Origin: Roseobacter sp. SK209-2-6
GTDB lineage: Bacteria; Pseudomonadota; Alphaproteobacteria; Rhodobacterales; Rhodobacteraceae
Direction: 5' to 3'
DNA: 64,000 nt
Assembly: GCF_000169455.1 (NCBI RefSeq)
Contig: NZ_AAYC01000009.1
Location: 1-64,000 of the forward strand
Below are positions 44,910-53,990 of this stretch, piece by piece. Each line of letters opens with the position of its first letter. Positions within the stretch are counted from its first letter, which is position 1. A program made the position numbers and the translations under genes. The notes under the pieces were generated by a model. The model saw only the letters and a list, made by a program, of their open reading frames with translations, was not told where the DNA came from and ran no database searches.

Positions 44910-45235
44910 ATCTTCCCCGTTTGGTCTGGCGCAGGAAATCCACCGGGAAATCCCTTTGCTGGTGCGATAAACTAGGCATGATTCTGGGGCTAGGTAAACC
45001 TCTCCCCCTCTCTTCAGGGGGCTTGAGACAGGTCGATATCCCCTAGTGATTCGCCTGAAAGAGATCACCGCTTTTATCCGAGTATTTCTGTCAAAATAGA
45101 CAAAACGTCCGTCGAGTCCTGCCGTGGGAAATTCTGCGACCCAATTTGTCCCGCAACTGCAGATTTTAGGAAACTTCCGCAAATCGGCCTTTCAAGGAGG
45201 GATTCCCTTGCGGCAGTCTGTTTGTAGAAAACGAC
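44910..45235. promoter_or_regulatory. Divergent control region of the formate dehydrogenase locus (326 bp, no gene)
   Basis: The region between the polyferredoxin and DUF3305 genes. A hairpin CCCCCT-CTCTTC-AGGGGG lies at 45004-45021 and a palindrome TGTC-N6-GACA at 45089-45102. I found no convincing sigma-54 (-24/-12) promoter or FNR box by eye. It should hold the promoters of both operons. Confidence 0.5.
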
Positions 45236-45832
45236 ATGCAGCATGCAGATTGGCACGACAGGGTGGACGAGGTACTATCAAAAACAGAGGTGATGCCGGT
45301 GGGCATTGTCCTGCGCCGAGCGCCGGGGGTGACACGGTGGGCGCAGTGGAGCTGGACCGTGTCGTCGATCCTGCCTGCGGCAGCGCAGGCGTCCTGGCAA
45401 TTGCTACGCAGAGAAGGAGAGGTTGCAGAGTTCCACGCCGCGACCTTGCCTCTGGAACTGCATCGCAGTGAAGCCGAGGCCTATCGTCAGGGCCTGACAG
45501 CTGAACCACCCTGCCTTTACGTTGTGCTTCGGGAAAGTGCCGAAGAAGCAGCGCCTTTTGAAGTCACCCTAGTTACGGCCTCCCCCTTTGAAGCGCAGGA
45601 CTATGCCGACAGCGGCGAAGAGCTGGTGGAGAAGGTCGCAATGCCCGAGGGGCTTGTGGCTTGGGTACGTGACTTCACGCTGGGCCACTATCAGGAAGAG
45701 CATTTTAAGAAACGTCGCCGCGATAAAAAGGACATAGGCCTTCGCGAAGATGGCATTGGTGACCCTCGGATCGTTCAGCAAAGCGATGTCTACCGTTCTC
45801 CGGCGCTGACACGCAAAGGCAGGTTGCAATGA
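45236..45832 (+). CDS. DUF3305 protein, formate dehydrogenase locus
   Basis: A 198-residue cytoplasmic protein. The MPVGIVLRRAPGVTRWA pattern near 20-36 and the WVRDFTLGHYQEE pattern near 140 are those of DUF3305, found almost only upstream of fdh genes in Alpha- and Betaproteobacteria. It probably helps assemble or mature the molybdoenzyme; the mechanism is unknown. It overlaps the DUF3306 gene by four bases. Confidence 0.85.
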   Translation: MQHADWHDRVDEVLSKTEVMPVGIVLRRAPGVTRWAQWSWTVSSILPAAAQASWQLLRREGEVAEFHAATLPLELHRSEAEAYRQGLTAEPPCLYVVLRESAEEAAPFEVTLVTASPFEAQDYADSGEELVEKVAMPEGLVAWVRDFTLGHYQEEHFKKRRRDKKDIGLREDGIGDPRIVQQSDVYRSPALTRKGRLQ

Positions 45833-46494
45833 GCGCGCAGGATTTCTGGACGCGCCGTCGCGCCGCTGTCGAAGCGGAACAGGTGGCAGAGACCAAGGCC
45901 CTGGTCGAGGCGGAGGCACAGTTCCGTCAAGAAGCGCTCGAAGAGCTGAGTGATGAGGAACTGCTGGAGCAATTCGACTTGCCGCGCCCCGAAAGCCTGG
46001 TCGCAGGTGATGATTTCCGGGTGTTCTTACAGGAGCAAGTTCCAAATCGGTTACGCCAGCGCGCGTTGCGCCATCTGTGGCGGGTCAATCCGGTTCTGGC
46101 CAATGTGGATGGCTTGGTCGATTATGGCGAGGATTTCACCGATGCCTCCACTGTAGTTGAGGGGTTGCAGACAGCCTATCAGGTTGGACGCGGCATGACC
46201 CAACATGTGGAAGAGCTGGCGCGGCAGGAAGAGCTTGCAGCTCAGCCCGAAACGCTGGTGGAGGATAGGCAGCGCGAAGAGACAGATGATGTTGCTCTCT
46301 GCGATTTGCCTCAGACCGAAGCCGATACGCGCGTGTCTGAGCCTGCGCTGGAAGATGTGCGCACTGACTTGCCATCCCCCCAGCCTGCGGCAGCACAACA
46401 TGAATCCTCACAGACGGAAAGCACATTGGCTGAGGCTCCTCCGCCGGTCCCGCGGCGGATGCGGTTCCGTTTTGATGAAATCCAGAAGTCCTAA
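45829..46494 (+). CDS. DUF3306 protein, formate dehydrogenase locus
   Basis: A 221-residue protein of the DUF3306 family. FWTRRRAAVEAE at the start, then an acidic helical region, then LRHLWRVNPVLANVDGLVDYGEDFTDAS (about 78-105) are family marks. The last 90 residues are low-complexity, Glu/Pro/Ala-rich, and likely disordered. It is translationally coupled to DUF3305. Co-occurrence with fdh genes implies a role in enzyme assembly; nothing direct can be read from the sequence. Confidence 0.85.
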   Translation: MSAQDFWTRRRAAVEAEQVAETKALVEAEAQFRQEALEELSDEELLEQFDLPRPESLVAGDDFRVFLQEQVPNRLRQRALRHLWRVNPVLANVDGLVDYGEDFTDASTVVEGLQTAYQVGRGMTQHVEELARQEELAAQPETLVEDRQREETDDVALCDLPQTEADTRVSEPALEDVRTDLPSPQPAAAQHESSQTESTLAEAPPPVPRRMRFRFDEIQKS

Positions 46495-46508
46495 AGGAGG
46501 AACGCAAT

Positions 46509-47120
46509 ATGACAGCACTGGTAGAACCCGTTGCAAGCGTTTCAGAGGAAGATCGTCTGAGGGCGGATCTCTACAATTTTCTGGGTCTTTTCCTTTCAGC
46601 AGCTCCGGATGAGATGCTGTTGGGACAGACTTCGGCGTTGAGTGGGGATGAGAGCGAGTTGGGGCAGGCGGTGAATGCCTTGGCCAAACTCGCGCGACTG
46701 ACCAAGCCTGCGGGCGCGGAACGAGAGTTCAACGCGCTTTTTATCGGTCTGGGGCGAGGTGAGTTGCTTCCCTACGCCAGCTATTACCTCACAGGATTTT
46801 TGAATGAAAAACCTTTGGCCCTGTTGCGGCAGGACATGGCCGCACAGGGGCTAAGCCGAGCGCCAAACGCATATGAGCCTGAAGACAATATCGCATCCCT
46901 GATGGAGATGATGGGTGCCTTGATTGTTGGGCGGTTTGGCACCCCTGCGGATCTTGGGCAGCAAAAGACCTTTTTTAACCGTCACATCGGTCCCTGGGCC
47001 GGACATTTCTTTGCGGACCTCGAAGGGGCCAAATCATCCGTCCTTTATGCGGCAGCGGGAACGCTGGGCCGGGTCTTTATGGAAATCGAAGCCGAGGGGT
47101 TTCGTCTGAGCGCGGAGTGA
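46509..47120 (+). CDS. TorD-family chaperone for the formate dehydrogenase
   Basis: A 203-residue, all-helical cytoplasmic chaperone of the TorD/DmsD/NarJ group, which binds Tat signal peptides of molybdoenzymes and holds them until the cofactor is inserted. The EFNALFIGLGRGELLPYASYYLTG segment (about 70-95) and EPEDNIASLMEMMGAL (about 120-135) fit the conserved TorD core. Its position just before the Tat-signal peptide gene and fdhA makes FdhA the likely client. Confidence 0.9.
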   Translation: MTALVEPVASVSEEDRLRADLYNFLGLFLSAAPDEMLLGQTSALSGDESELGQAVNALAKLARLTKPAGAEREFNALFIGLGRGELLPYASYYLTGFLNEKPLALLRQDMAAQGLSRAPNAYEPEDNIASLMEMMGALIVGRFGTPADLGQQKTFFNRHIGPWAGHFFADLEGAKSSVLYAAAGTLGRVFMEIEAEGFRLSAE

Positions 47121-47205
47121 TCCGCAAAAGGGCCGTCGCTGCAATGCGTGGCCATAACCCGTGCAACTGGAGCCCGGAGGAAACACGCCGGGGGGAGGAG
47201 TTCAC

Positions 47206-47394
47206 ATGAGCGGAAAAGACGAAGGCGGCAAGAACCGCCGGGATTTTCTGAAACTGGCAGCAACGGCGGCGCCTTTGACGGCCGCAGCAGTGGTGAGTGG
47301 AGGCCGTGCAGAGGCGGCTGAACCAGATCTCGCTTCTGACAAGATGCAAGATACCGCGCATACCCGCGCCTATTACGAGAGCACTCGGTTCTAA
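47206..47394 (+). CDS. Small Tat-signal protein of formate dehydrogenase loci
   Basis: A 62-residue protein consisting of a twin-arginine signal (KNRRDFLKLAATAAPLTAAAVV, residues 9-30 approximately) and a short tail after AEAAEP. It belongs to the short Tat targets conserved upstream of formate dehydrogenase genes. ATG 47206 is chosen because GGGGGGAGGAG precedes it; the frame is open to 47161. It may act as an export adaptor or as a small subunit. No cysteines are present, so it is not an electron carrier. Confidence 0.85.
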   Translation: MSGKDEGGKNRRDFLKLAATAAPLTAAAVVSGGRAEAAEPDLASDKMQDTAHTRAYYESTRF

Positions 47395-47511
47395 GAGCCG
47401 CGCGCATATCCCTTTCATACCCGCCCGCAACCGGTAGCGAATGGCCCATCTGTGTGGCGGATTTTCTTTCACCCAGCCTGTCCCTGAATGGGGCTAGCAA
47501 GGGAGGTTTAC

Positions 47512-50406
47512 ATGCTTAGGAAAAAGACCAACGGGGTTGCGAGACGCCCCCAGCGGACCGGCATCCTGAATACAGCGGCGGGCACTTCCGTCGATCGACG
47601 CGCGTTTCTGCGCGGCTCTGGTCTAGCCATTGGTGGCTTGGCGGCAATCAGCGCCACCGGAGGTGCGGTAACACAGGCCAATGCAGCCGGCGCTGCGGCT
47701 GGCGCTGTCGAAAGCGTCAAGTCCATCTGCACCCATTGTTCTGTTGGCTGCACCGTTGTCGCCGAGGTGCAGGATGGTGTCTGGACCGGCCAAGAACCCG
47801 GTTGGGACAGTCCGTTCAACCTTGGAGCTCATTGTGCCAAAGGGGCCTCGGTTCGTGAGCACGCCCATGGCGAACGCCGCCTGAAATACCCGATGAAGAA
47901 AGAAGGAGGAGAGTGGAAGCGCATCTCCTGGGATCAGGCGATTGACGAAATCGGCGGTGGCATGATGCAGATCCGCGATGAAAGCGGACCTGATAGCGTT
48001 TATTGGCTGGGCTCAGCCAAGCACAACAACGAACAGGCCTATCTGTTCCGCAAATTTGCTGCCTACTGGGGCACCAATAACGTGGACCACCAGGCGCGGA
48101 TTTGTCATTCCACCACTGTGGCGGGTGTAGCCAATACATGGGGTTACGGCGCCATGACCAATAGCTACAACGACATCCACAACTCCAAAGCCATTTTCAT
48201 CATCGGCGGCAACCCGGCCGAGGCGCATCCGGTGTCTCTGTTGCATGTGTTGAAGGCCAAGGAGCAGAACAATGCTCCGCTCATCGTTTGTGACCCGCGC
48301 TTTACCCGCACGGCGGCCCACGCGGATGAATATGTCCGCTTCCGTCCCGGCACCGATGTGGCGCTGGTCTGGGGCCTGCTCTGGCATATCTTTGAAAACG
48401 GCTGGGAAGATAAAGAGTTCATCCGCACCCGTGTCTGGGGCATGGAGCAAATCCGTGACGAAGTGGCGAAATGGACACCTGACGAGGTGGAGCGTGTCAC
48501 CGGAACACCCGGAAGCCAGCTGCGCCGTGTGGCCCGGACCCTGGCCAACAACCGCCCTGGCACCGTGATCTGGTGCATGGGGGGAACTCAGCACACCACG
48601 GGCAATAACAATACTCGAGCCTACTGCATCCTTCAGCTTGCGCTGGGCAATATGGGCACCTCCGGTGGTGGTACCAATATCTTCCGGGGCCATGACAATG
48701 TGCAGGGGGCGACCGACCTTGGCGTTCTGTCTCATACCCTGCCGGGCTACTATGGCCTGTCAAAGGGGGCCTGGGGCCATTGGGCCCGTGTTTGGGGGGA
48801 AGAGCCTGAATGGCTGGCTGGTCAATTCGACAAGATCACCGGGGCTGACGGCAAGGAAAAGAGCCTGCAGAACCTCAAAGGTATTCCGGTCAGTCGCTGG
48901 ATCGACGGCATCCTCGAAGATGCAGGCAACATGGATCAGCCTAACAATGTGCGAGCCATGGTCCTCTGGGGACATGCGCCCAACTCGCAGACTCGGATGA
49001 CGGAAATGAAAACCGCGATGGAGAAACTGGATATGCTGGTCGTGATTGACCCCTATCCAACGGTTTCTTCGGTTCTTCATGATCGCACTGACGGGGTCTA
49101 TCTGCTGCCTGCCTGTACTCAGTTTGAAACGCGTGGCTCCGTCACCGCATCGAACCGATCACTGCAATGGCGCGACCGCATCGTTGAACCCCTGTTCGAA
49201 AGCCTGCCGGATGAGGTCATCATGGCCAAATTCGCCAATAAGTTTGGCTGGGCAGATCGCTTGTTCCGTAATATCGAGATGGAAGATGCTGAAACGCCAA
49301 ATGTGGAGAGCATCACCCGCGAGTTGAACAAGGGTCTTTGGACCATTGGTTATACTGGTCAAAGCCCGGAGCGGCTGAAACTGCATATGGCCAACCAGCA
49401 TACCTTTGACCGCACCACGTTGCGCGCCAATGGTGGCCCGGCGGATGGCGATTATTATGGTTTGCCTTGGCCTTGCTGGGGCACCCCGGAGATGAAGCAC
49501 CCAGGCACGCCCAACCTCTATGATATGTCCAAGCCGGTTTCAGAAGGTGGCTTGACCTTCCGCGCCCGCTTCGGAGTTGAGCGGGATGGCGATAACCTAT
49601 TGGCAGAAGGGGTTTATTCCGCAGGGTCTGAGATCCAGGATGGCTATCCTGAGTTCACCATGCAGATGCTTATGGACCTTGGCTGGGATGGTGATCTGAC
49701 CGAGGAGGAACGTGCCTCAATCGAGGCTGTGGCCGGTCCAAAGACCAATTGGAAGACCGATCTCTCCGGTGGCATCCAGCGGGTGGCGATCAAGCATGAA
49801 TGCGCACCCTTCGGCAATGCCAAAGCGCGGGCGGTGGTCTGGACCTTCCCGGATCCAGTACCGATCCACCGTGAACCGCTTTACACCAACCGCCGCGATC
49901 TGGTGGAGGACTACCCGACCTATGAGGACCGGCATGATTACCGCCTGCCAACCCTCTATGCCTCGATTCAGAAAAAGGATGTCTCCAAGGATTATCCGAT
50001 CATCCTCACCTCTGGGCGACTGGTTGAATATGAGGGCGGTGGCGAAGAGACCCGCTCCAACCCATGGTTGGCAGAGCTGCAGCAAGACATGTTTGTCGAG
50101 ATCAACACCCGCGATGCAAATGATCTGGGTGTGCGTGATGGCGAACAGGTCTGGGTCGAGGGGCCAGAGGGCGGCAAGGTCAAAGTCATGGCCATGGTCA
50201 CCGAGCGCGTGGGAGCTGGCGTTGCCTTTATGCCCTTCCACTTTGGTGGCCACTTCCAGGGCAAGGACCTGCGGGACAAATACCCCGAAGGGGCCGACCC
50301 CTATGTTCTGGGCGAAAGCGCCAATGTGGCTTTCACCTATGGCTATGACAGCGTGACTCAAATGCAAGAGAGCAAATGTACGCTCTGCAAAATCAGTGCA
50401 GCATAA
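47512..50406 (+). CDS. fdhA: Formate dehydrogenase catalytic subunit (Mo/W-bis-MGD), Tat-exported
   Basis: A 964-residue molybdopterin oxidoreductase oxidising formate to CO2. A Tat signal (DRRAFLRGSG, arginines 29-30) sends it to the periplasm. The [4Fe-4S] ligands are Cys73, Cys76, Cys80 and Cys108. The active-site pair is Cys198-His199 in ARICHSTTVAG, where E. coli enzymes have selenocysteine, so this is a cysteine enzyme. ATG 47512 follows GGGAGG; the frame allows 47488. fdhB and the cytochrome b gene follow. Confidence 0.95.
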   Translation: MLRKKTNGVARRPQRTGILNTAAGTSVDRRAFLRGSGLAIGGLAAISATGGAVTQANAAGAAAGAVESVKSICTHCSVGCTVVAEVQDGVWTGQEPGWDSPFNLGAHCAKGASVREHAHGERRLKYPMKKEGGEWKRISWDQAIDEIGGGMMQIRDESGPDSVYWLGSAKHNNEQAYLFRKFAAYWGTNNVDHQARICHSTTVAGVANTWGYGAMTNSYNDIHNSKAIFIIGGNPAEAHPVSLLHVLKAKEQNNAPLIVCDPRFTRTAAHADEYVRFRPGTDVALVWGLLWHIFENGWEDKEFIRTRVWGMEQIRDEVAKWTPDEVERVTGTPGSQLRRVARTLANNRPGTVIWCMGGTQHTTGNNNTRAYCILQLALGNMGTSGGGTNIFRGHDNVQGATDLGVLSHTLPGYYGLSKGAWGHWARVWGEEPEWLAGQFDKITGADGKEKSLQNLKGIPVSRWIDGILEDAGNMDQPNNVRAMVLWGHAPNSQTRMTEMKTAMEKLDMLVVIDPYPTVSSVLHDRTDGVYLLPACTQFETRGSVTASNRSLQWRDRIVEPLFESLPDEVIMAKFANKFGWADRLFRNIEMEDAETPNVESITRELNKGLWTIGYTGQSPERLKLHMANQHTFDRTTLRANGGPADGDYYGLPWPCWGTPEMKHPGTPNLYDMSKPVSEGGLTFRARFGVERDGDNLLAEGVYSAGSEIQDGYPEFTMQMLMDLGWDGDLTEEERASIEAVAGPKTNWKTDLSGGIQRVAIKHECAPFGNAKARAVVWTFPDPVPIHREPLYTNRRDLVEDYPTYEDRHDYRLPTLYASIQKKDVSKDYPIILTSGRLVEYEGGGEETRSNPWLAELQQDMFVEINTRDANDLGVRDGEQVWVEGPEGGKVKVMAMVTERVGAGVAFMPFHFGGHFQGKDLRDKYPEGADPYVLGESANVAFTYGYDSVTQMQESKCTLCKISAA

Positions 50407-50419
50407 GGAGTAAAGAGAA

Positions 50420-51013
50420 ATGGCAAGAGCAAAATTCCTCTGCGACGCCGAACGCTGCATTGAATGCAACGCCTGCGTTACTGCTTGTAAGAACGAGCAT
50501 GAGGTCCCCTGGGGCATCAACCGTCGCCGTGTTGTCACCATCAACGATGGCAAACCGGGAGAGCGTTCGATCTCAGTCGCCTGCATGCATTGTTCTGATG
50601 CGCCCTGCATGGCGGTCTGCCCGGTCGACTGTTTCTATCAAAATGAAGAGGGTGTGGTCCTCCACTCCAAGGATCTCTGCATTGGTTGCGGCTACTGTTT
50701 CTACGCCTGTCCCTTTGGCGCGCCTCAGTTCCCGCAGGCGGGCAATTTTGGTAGCCGTGGCAAAATGGACAAATGTACCTTCTGCGCCGGTGGCCCGGAG
50801 GAGAATAACTCCAATGCGGAATTCTCCAAATATGGCCGCAACCGGATTGCAGAGGGCAAACTGCCCATCTGTGCGGAAATGTGCTCAACCAAAGCACTCT
50901 TGGCTGGTGATGGCGACATGGTTTCTGCGGTCTACCGCGAACGTGTCGTTGCGCGTGGCTTTGGCTCGGGTGCCTGGGGCTGGGGAACAGCCTATGATCA
51001 GAAAGGTGGCTGA
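50420..51013 (+). CDS. fdhB: Formate dehydrogenase iron-sulfur subunit (beta)
   Basis: A 197-residue protein with four [4Fe-4S] motif sets: CIECNACVTACK (12-23), CMHCSDAPCMAVCP (about 55-68), CIGCGYCFYACP (about 87-98), and CTFC (about 119-122) joined with CAEMC near 150. It passes electrons from FdhA to the membrane cytochrome b. It has no Tat signal of its own and is probably carried out with FdhA. It lies 13 bases after fdhA. Confidence 0.94.
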   Translation: MARAKFLCDAERCIECNACVTACKNEHEVPWGINRRRVVTINDGKPGERSISVACMHCSDAPCMAVCPVDCFYQNEEGVVLHSKDLCIGCGYCFYACPFGAPQFPQAGNFGSRGKMDKCTFCAGGPEENNSNAEFSKYGRNRIAEGKLPICAEMCSTKALLAGDGDMVSAVYRERVVARGFGSGAWGWGTAYDQKGG

Positions 51014-51123
51014 CCCGCATGGGGCGTGAGCCCCGATGGTTCAGCACTCAGGGGCGGCACAGATTTGCTCTGCGCCGCCCCGAACTCAACAATTCACGCG
51101 CGATCTGAAGAGGAGGCCGGTCC

Positions 51124-52350
51124 ATGCCACGCCTTGCGCTTTCATTGTTCCTTTTTCTGCTTTGCTCCATGGTCCTGCCGTCTATCAGCTCGGCACAGGA
51201 TCAGGGCATGGCGACAGGTGCCCTGACATCTGACCGCAGTCACACCGGAGGGGCACAAACACTTGAAGACATCCTCGCGCGTCAACGAGGTCTGGCCATT
51301 GATGACAGCTTTCGCGCGGGCAATACCGGCAACCCAGAGGGGGCTGCAGCACTGAATGCGCAGCTGGGAACCCTGGGCGGGGTTTCTGATCCGGAACTGT
51401 GGCGTGCTCTTAGATATGGATCGGCTGATATGCGGGCCTCCGCAGGAGGAGAGACCGCAGCGGTTCTGGTACAGGACGGCGGAATGCGCTGGCTAGACTT
51501 TCGCGCAGGCCCCCTGCGCCAATATGGCGGCGGGTTGCTGCTGGCAACACTGGGAGTGCTGGCGCTGTTCTTCCTGCTGCGTGGACGGATCATGATCGAT
51601 GGTGAGAAATCCGGGCAAACAGTGACCCGTTTCAAGGCGATTGAACGCTTTGGTCATTGGTTGCTTGCGGGCTCCTTTATCGTGCTGGGTGTGACCGGCA
51701 TATTGACCCTGTTTGGTCGTGTGATGATTGCACCTTACCTGGGCAAAAGCACCAATGCCTGGCTTTTGGTTTGGGGGAAGTGGCTGCATAACTCTGTTGC
51801 TTGGGCCTTTATTCTTGGGCTGGTGATGATTTTTGCCATGTGGGTTGTTCACAACGTTCCCAACCGCAGTGATCTTGTCTGGCTCCGGCAGTTTGGCGGG
51901 ATCATTGGCAAGGCGCATCCACCGGCAAAAAAATTTAACGCGGGCCAAAAGATGATCTTTTGGTCGGTGGTCTTGTTTGGCAGCTCGATTTCCCTCACCG
52001 GGATCTCTCTACTTTTCCCCTTTGAAATGCCGCTTTTTGCTGCCAGTTTTGACGCGTTGAATGCCACCGGGTTGCCCCAGATGCTGGGCTATGGCGCTCT
52101 GCCTGTTGAGTTGGCCCCGCAAGAAGAGATGCAGTTGGCGCAGGCCTGGCACGCGATCCTTGCCTTTGTCCTCATGGCGATCATCCTAGCGCATATCTAC
52201 ATCGGCTCCTTGGGAATGGAGGGGGCCTATGATGCGATGGGTTCCGGCGAAGTGGATGAGGCCTGGGCGCGTCAGCACCACTCGATCTGGCTCGAGGAGC
52301 TGAAAACACCTCCGCAGGGGGAGACCAAAGCCCAGACCCCGGCGGAATAG
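51124..52350 (+). CDS. fdhC: Formate dehydrogenase cytochrome b subunit (gamma)
   Basis: A 408-residue membrane protein. A signal peptide (1-25), a periplasmic N-terminal stretch (about 25-135) and a first helix near 138-157 come before the four-helix cytochrome b core (about 175-375). That core has heme-ligand histidines in ERFGHWLLAG, KWLHNSVAW, QAWHAILAFV and LAHIYIG. It passes electrons from the Fe-S subunit to quinone. The N-terminal periplasmic extension is normal for the alphaproteobacterial family. Confidence 0.9.
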   Translation: MPRLALSLFLFLLCSMVLPSISSAQDQGMATGALTSDRSHTGGAQTLEDILARQRGLAIDDSFRAGNTGNPEGAAALNAQLGTLGGVSDPELWRALRYGSADMRASAGGETAAVLVQDGGMRWLDFRAGPLRQYGGGLLLATLGVLALFFLLRGRIMIDGEKSGQTVTRFKAIERFGHWLLAGSFIVLGVTGILTLFGRVMIAPYLGKSTNAWLLVWGKWLHNSVAWAFILGLVMIFAMWVVHNVPNRSDLVWLRQFGGIIGKAHPPAKKFNAGQKMIFWSVVLFGSSISLTGISLLFPFEMPLFAASFDALNATGLPQMLGYGALPVELAPQEEMQLAQAWHAILAFVLMAIILAHIYIGSLGMEGAYDAMGSGEVDEAWARQHHSIWLEELKTPPQGETKAQTPAE

Positions 52351-52408
52351 GTTTTGTCGTTTTTTGAAGGCTGGGGTTGCAGTTATAGGCAAAAGGGAGA
52401 CATATGAA

Positions 52409-52534
52409 ATGAAAGCAATGATTTCTGGGCTACTGGCGACAGCCGTGATTGCTGTTCTCGCCGACCTGACCCTGGAAAATGCGGGATATGGAAGCGACGA
52501 GATCTTTGCCAGCGAGGCGGTTCGGCTGAAATGA
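52409..52534 (+). CDS. 41-residue membrane peptide coupled to the response regulator gene
   Basis: A very short reading frame of 41 codons from ATG 52409 to TGA 52532-52534. Residues 4-22 (MISGLLATAVIAVLADLTL) form one hydrophobic helix, followed by an acidic, polar tail (ENAGYGSDEIFASEAVRLK). An AAAAGGGAGA ribosome site lies at 52390-52399. The stop overlaps the ATG of the response regulator gene by four bases (ATGA), which argues for real translation and coupling. It lies 58 bases after the cytochrome b subunit gene. The function is unknown; a small membrane regulator or enzyme accessory peptide is possible. Confidence 0.65.
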   Translation: MKAMISGLLATAVIAVLADLTLENAGYGSDEIFASEAVRLK

Positions 52535-53922
52535 CACTGACCGCGATCAGGAACGAGAGGCAGGGGAGCATGGTGGCCGCCGCTGCAACCAGCGATGAAT
52601 ATGGTGAGAACCTGGCAGGGGCATCAATTCTGGTGATTGATGATGAGCCGGGTATGCGCAATTTCCTGACCAAAATTCTGGCACCAAGATGCAAAAGGGT
52701 GGAGCAGGCGGCTTCCGCTGCAGAGGCTTCCGCAATTTTGGACCAATCCCATTTCGATCTGATTATTCTGGACAATATCATGCCGGGAAAGACTGGTCTG
52801 GAATGGGTAAAAGAACAGCGTCGGGTGGGGCTCTTTGCTGATACCATCTTGGTCACGGCCTATGCTGATCTTGAGACTGCCATTCTGGCCCTACGTACGG
52901 GGGTTGCGGATTTTGTGCTAAAACCCTTCCGGGCAAATCAAATTCTGAATTCTGTCGCCCGGGCCCTTGATCGCAAGTATCTGCGCCGCGAGAATTATTT
53001 GCTGAAACACGAACTGTCTGCCGAGGGGCGCCTTGCACGTGGGCGGTTACTGGGGAAATCCCCCTCGATCTGCCAGGCACGCGAGATGCTGACACGGCTT
53101 GCGCCACTTCCCACTCCTGTTCTTTTCACTGGGGCCAGTGGAACAGGTAAGGAAATTGCGGCCCGGACCCTCCATTCCCAGTCGGACCGGGCGGATAAGC
53201 CTTTTGTCGCGGTGAACTGTGCCGCGATCTCGCCGGACCGTATTGCCGAAGAGCTCTTTGGGAGAATTGATGCGCAGAACCGGCGTCAGGATGGTCTGTT
53301 CCTGCACGCCGATGGCGGCACCCTGTTTCTGGATGAAGTGGCGCAGATGCCTGAGCAGGTGCAGGCGGCCCTACTTCGGGTGTTGGAAGATCAACGTGTA
53401 CGGCCGATTGGAGCGGAGCGTGAAATCCCGCTGAACCTGCGCGTTCTCTTTGCGACCAATGCCAATCTGGAAGAGGCTGTGGCAGAGGGACGTTTTCGCG
53501 CGGATCTCTACCATCGTATCAATGTGGTTGAAATCCAGATGCCTCCGCTGCGGGAGCGCATCGAGGATATTGTTGAACTGGCCTCTCTCTTTATGGAGCA
53601 GTTTTCGACCTCCCTTGGAATGCCAGCCTTGGCCTTGAATGAAGAAACGCTTCTGAAGTTTTCTCGCTATGATTGGCCCGGAAATGTGCGCGAGCTGCGC
53701 AATTTGATTGAGCGATCTGTGATCCTGGGAGAGTTCCCAGATGAGTTCTCTGGCGAGGGGCAGGTGACCGGGATTGCCGCCGTGGAATCGCTGGATCTGG
53801 TGACCCAACGCCATATTATGCATGTCTTGGATGATTGTGGTGGCAACCGTGCGGAAGCCGCCCGTCGCCTGGGTGTGTCGCGTAAGACCATTGACCGAAA
53901 ATGCGCTGGTTGGGGGCTCTGA
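52531..53922 (+). CDS. NtrC-family response regulator lacking the GAFTGA loop
   Basis: A 463-residue regulator with a receiver domain (Asp81 in IILDN, switch Lys131), an AAA+ domain (Walker A GASGTGKE 201-208; Walker B LFLDE 265-269) and a Fis-type HTH (about 430-460, NRAEAARRLGVSRKTIDR). The segment between ELFG (241-244) and DGGTLFLDE has no GAFTGA loop, so contact with sigma-54 RNA polymerase is unlikely. It may act through sigma-70, as HupR or Rhodobacter NtrC do. It is coupled to the 41-residue peptide and follows the fdh genes. Confidence 0.88.
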   Translation: MTLTAIRNERQGSMVAAAATSDEYGENLAGASILVIDDEPGMRNFLTKILAPRCKRVEQAASAAEASAILDQSHFDLIILDNIMPGKTGLEWVKEQRRVGLFADTILVTAYADLETAILALRTGVADFVLKPFRANQILNSVARALDRKYLRRENYLLKHELSAEGRLARGRLLGKSPSICQAREMLTRLAPLPTPVLFTGASGTGKEIAARTLHSQSDRADKPFVAVNCAAISPDRIAEELFGRIDAQNRRQDGLFLHADGGTLFLDEVAQMPEQVQAALLRVLEDQRVRPIGAEREIPLNLRVLFATNANLEEAVAEGRFRADLYHRINVVEIQMPPLRERIEDIVELASLFMEQFSTSLGMPALALNEETLLKFSRYDWPGNVRELRNLIERSVILGEFPDEFSGEGQVTGIAAVESLDLVTQRHIMHVLDDCGGNRAEAARRLGVSRKTIDRKCAGWGL

Positions 53923-53990
53923 GGCTTCTGGCAAAGCTGTGAAGCTGAAATGGTTTCCCAAACAAAGAGCGTTAAGTACTACATCAGTGC

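Noticed and set aside
44910-45235. Sigma-54 promoter upstream of the formate dehydrogenase genes
   Set aside because: The only TGGCACG-like string is inside the DUF3305 coding region and lacks the matching -12 TTGC.
48091-48120. Possible selenocysteine (UGA) in the formate dehydrogenase active site
   Set aside because: The codon is TGT (Cys198) and the frame is open without any internal TGA.
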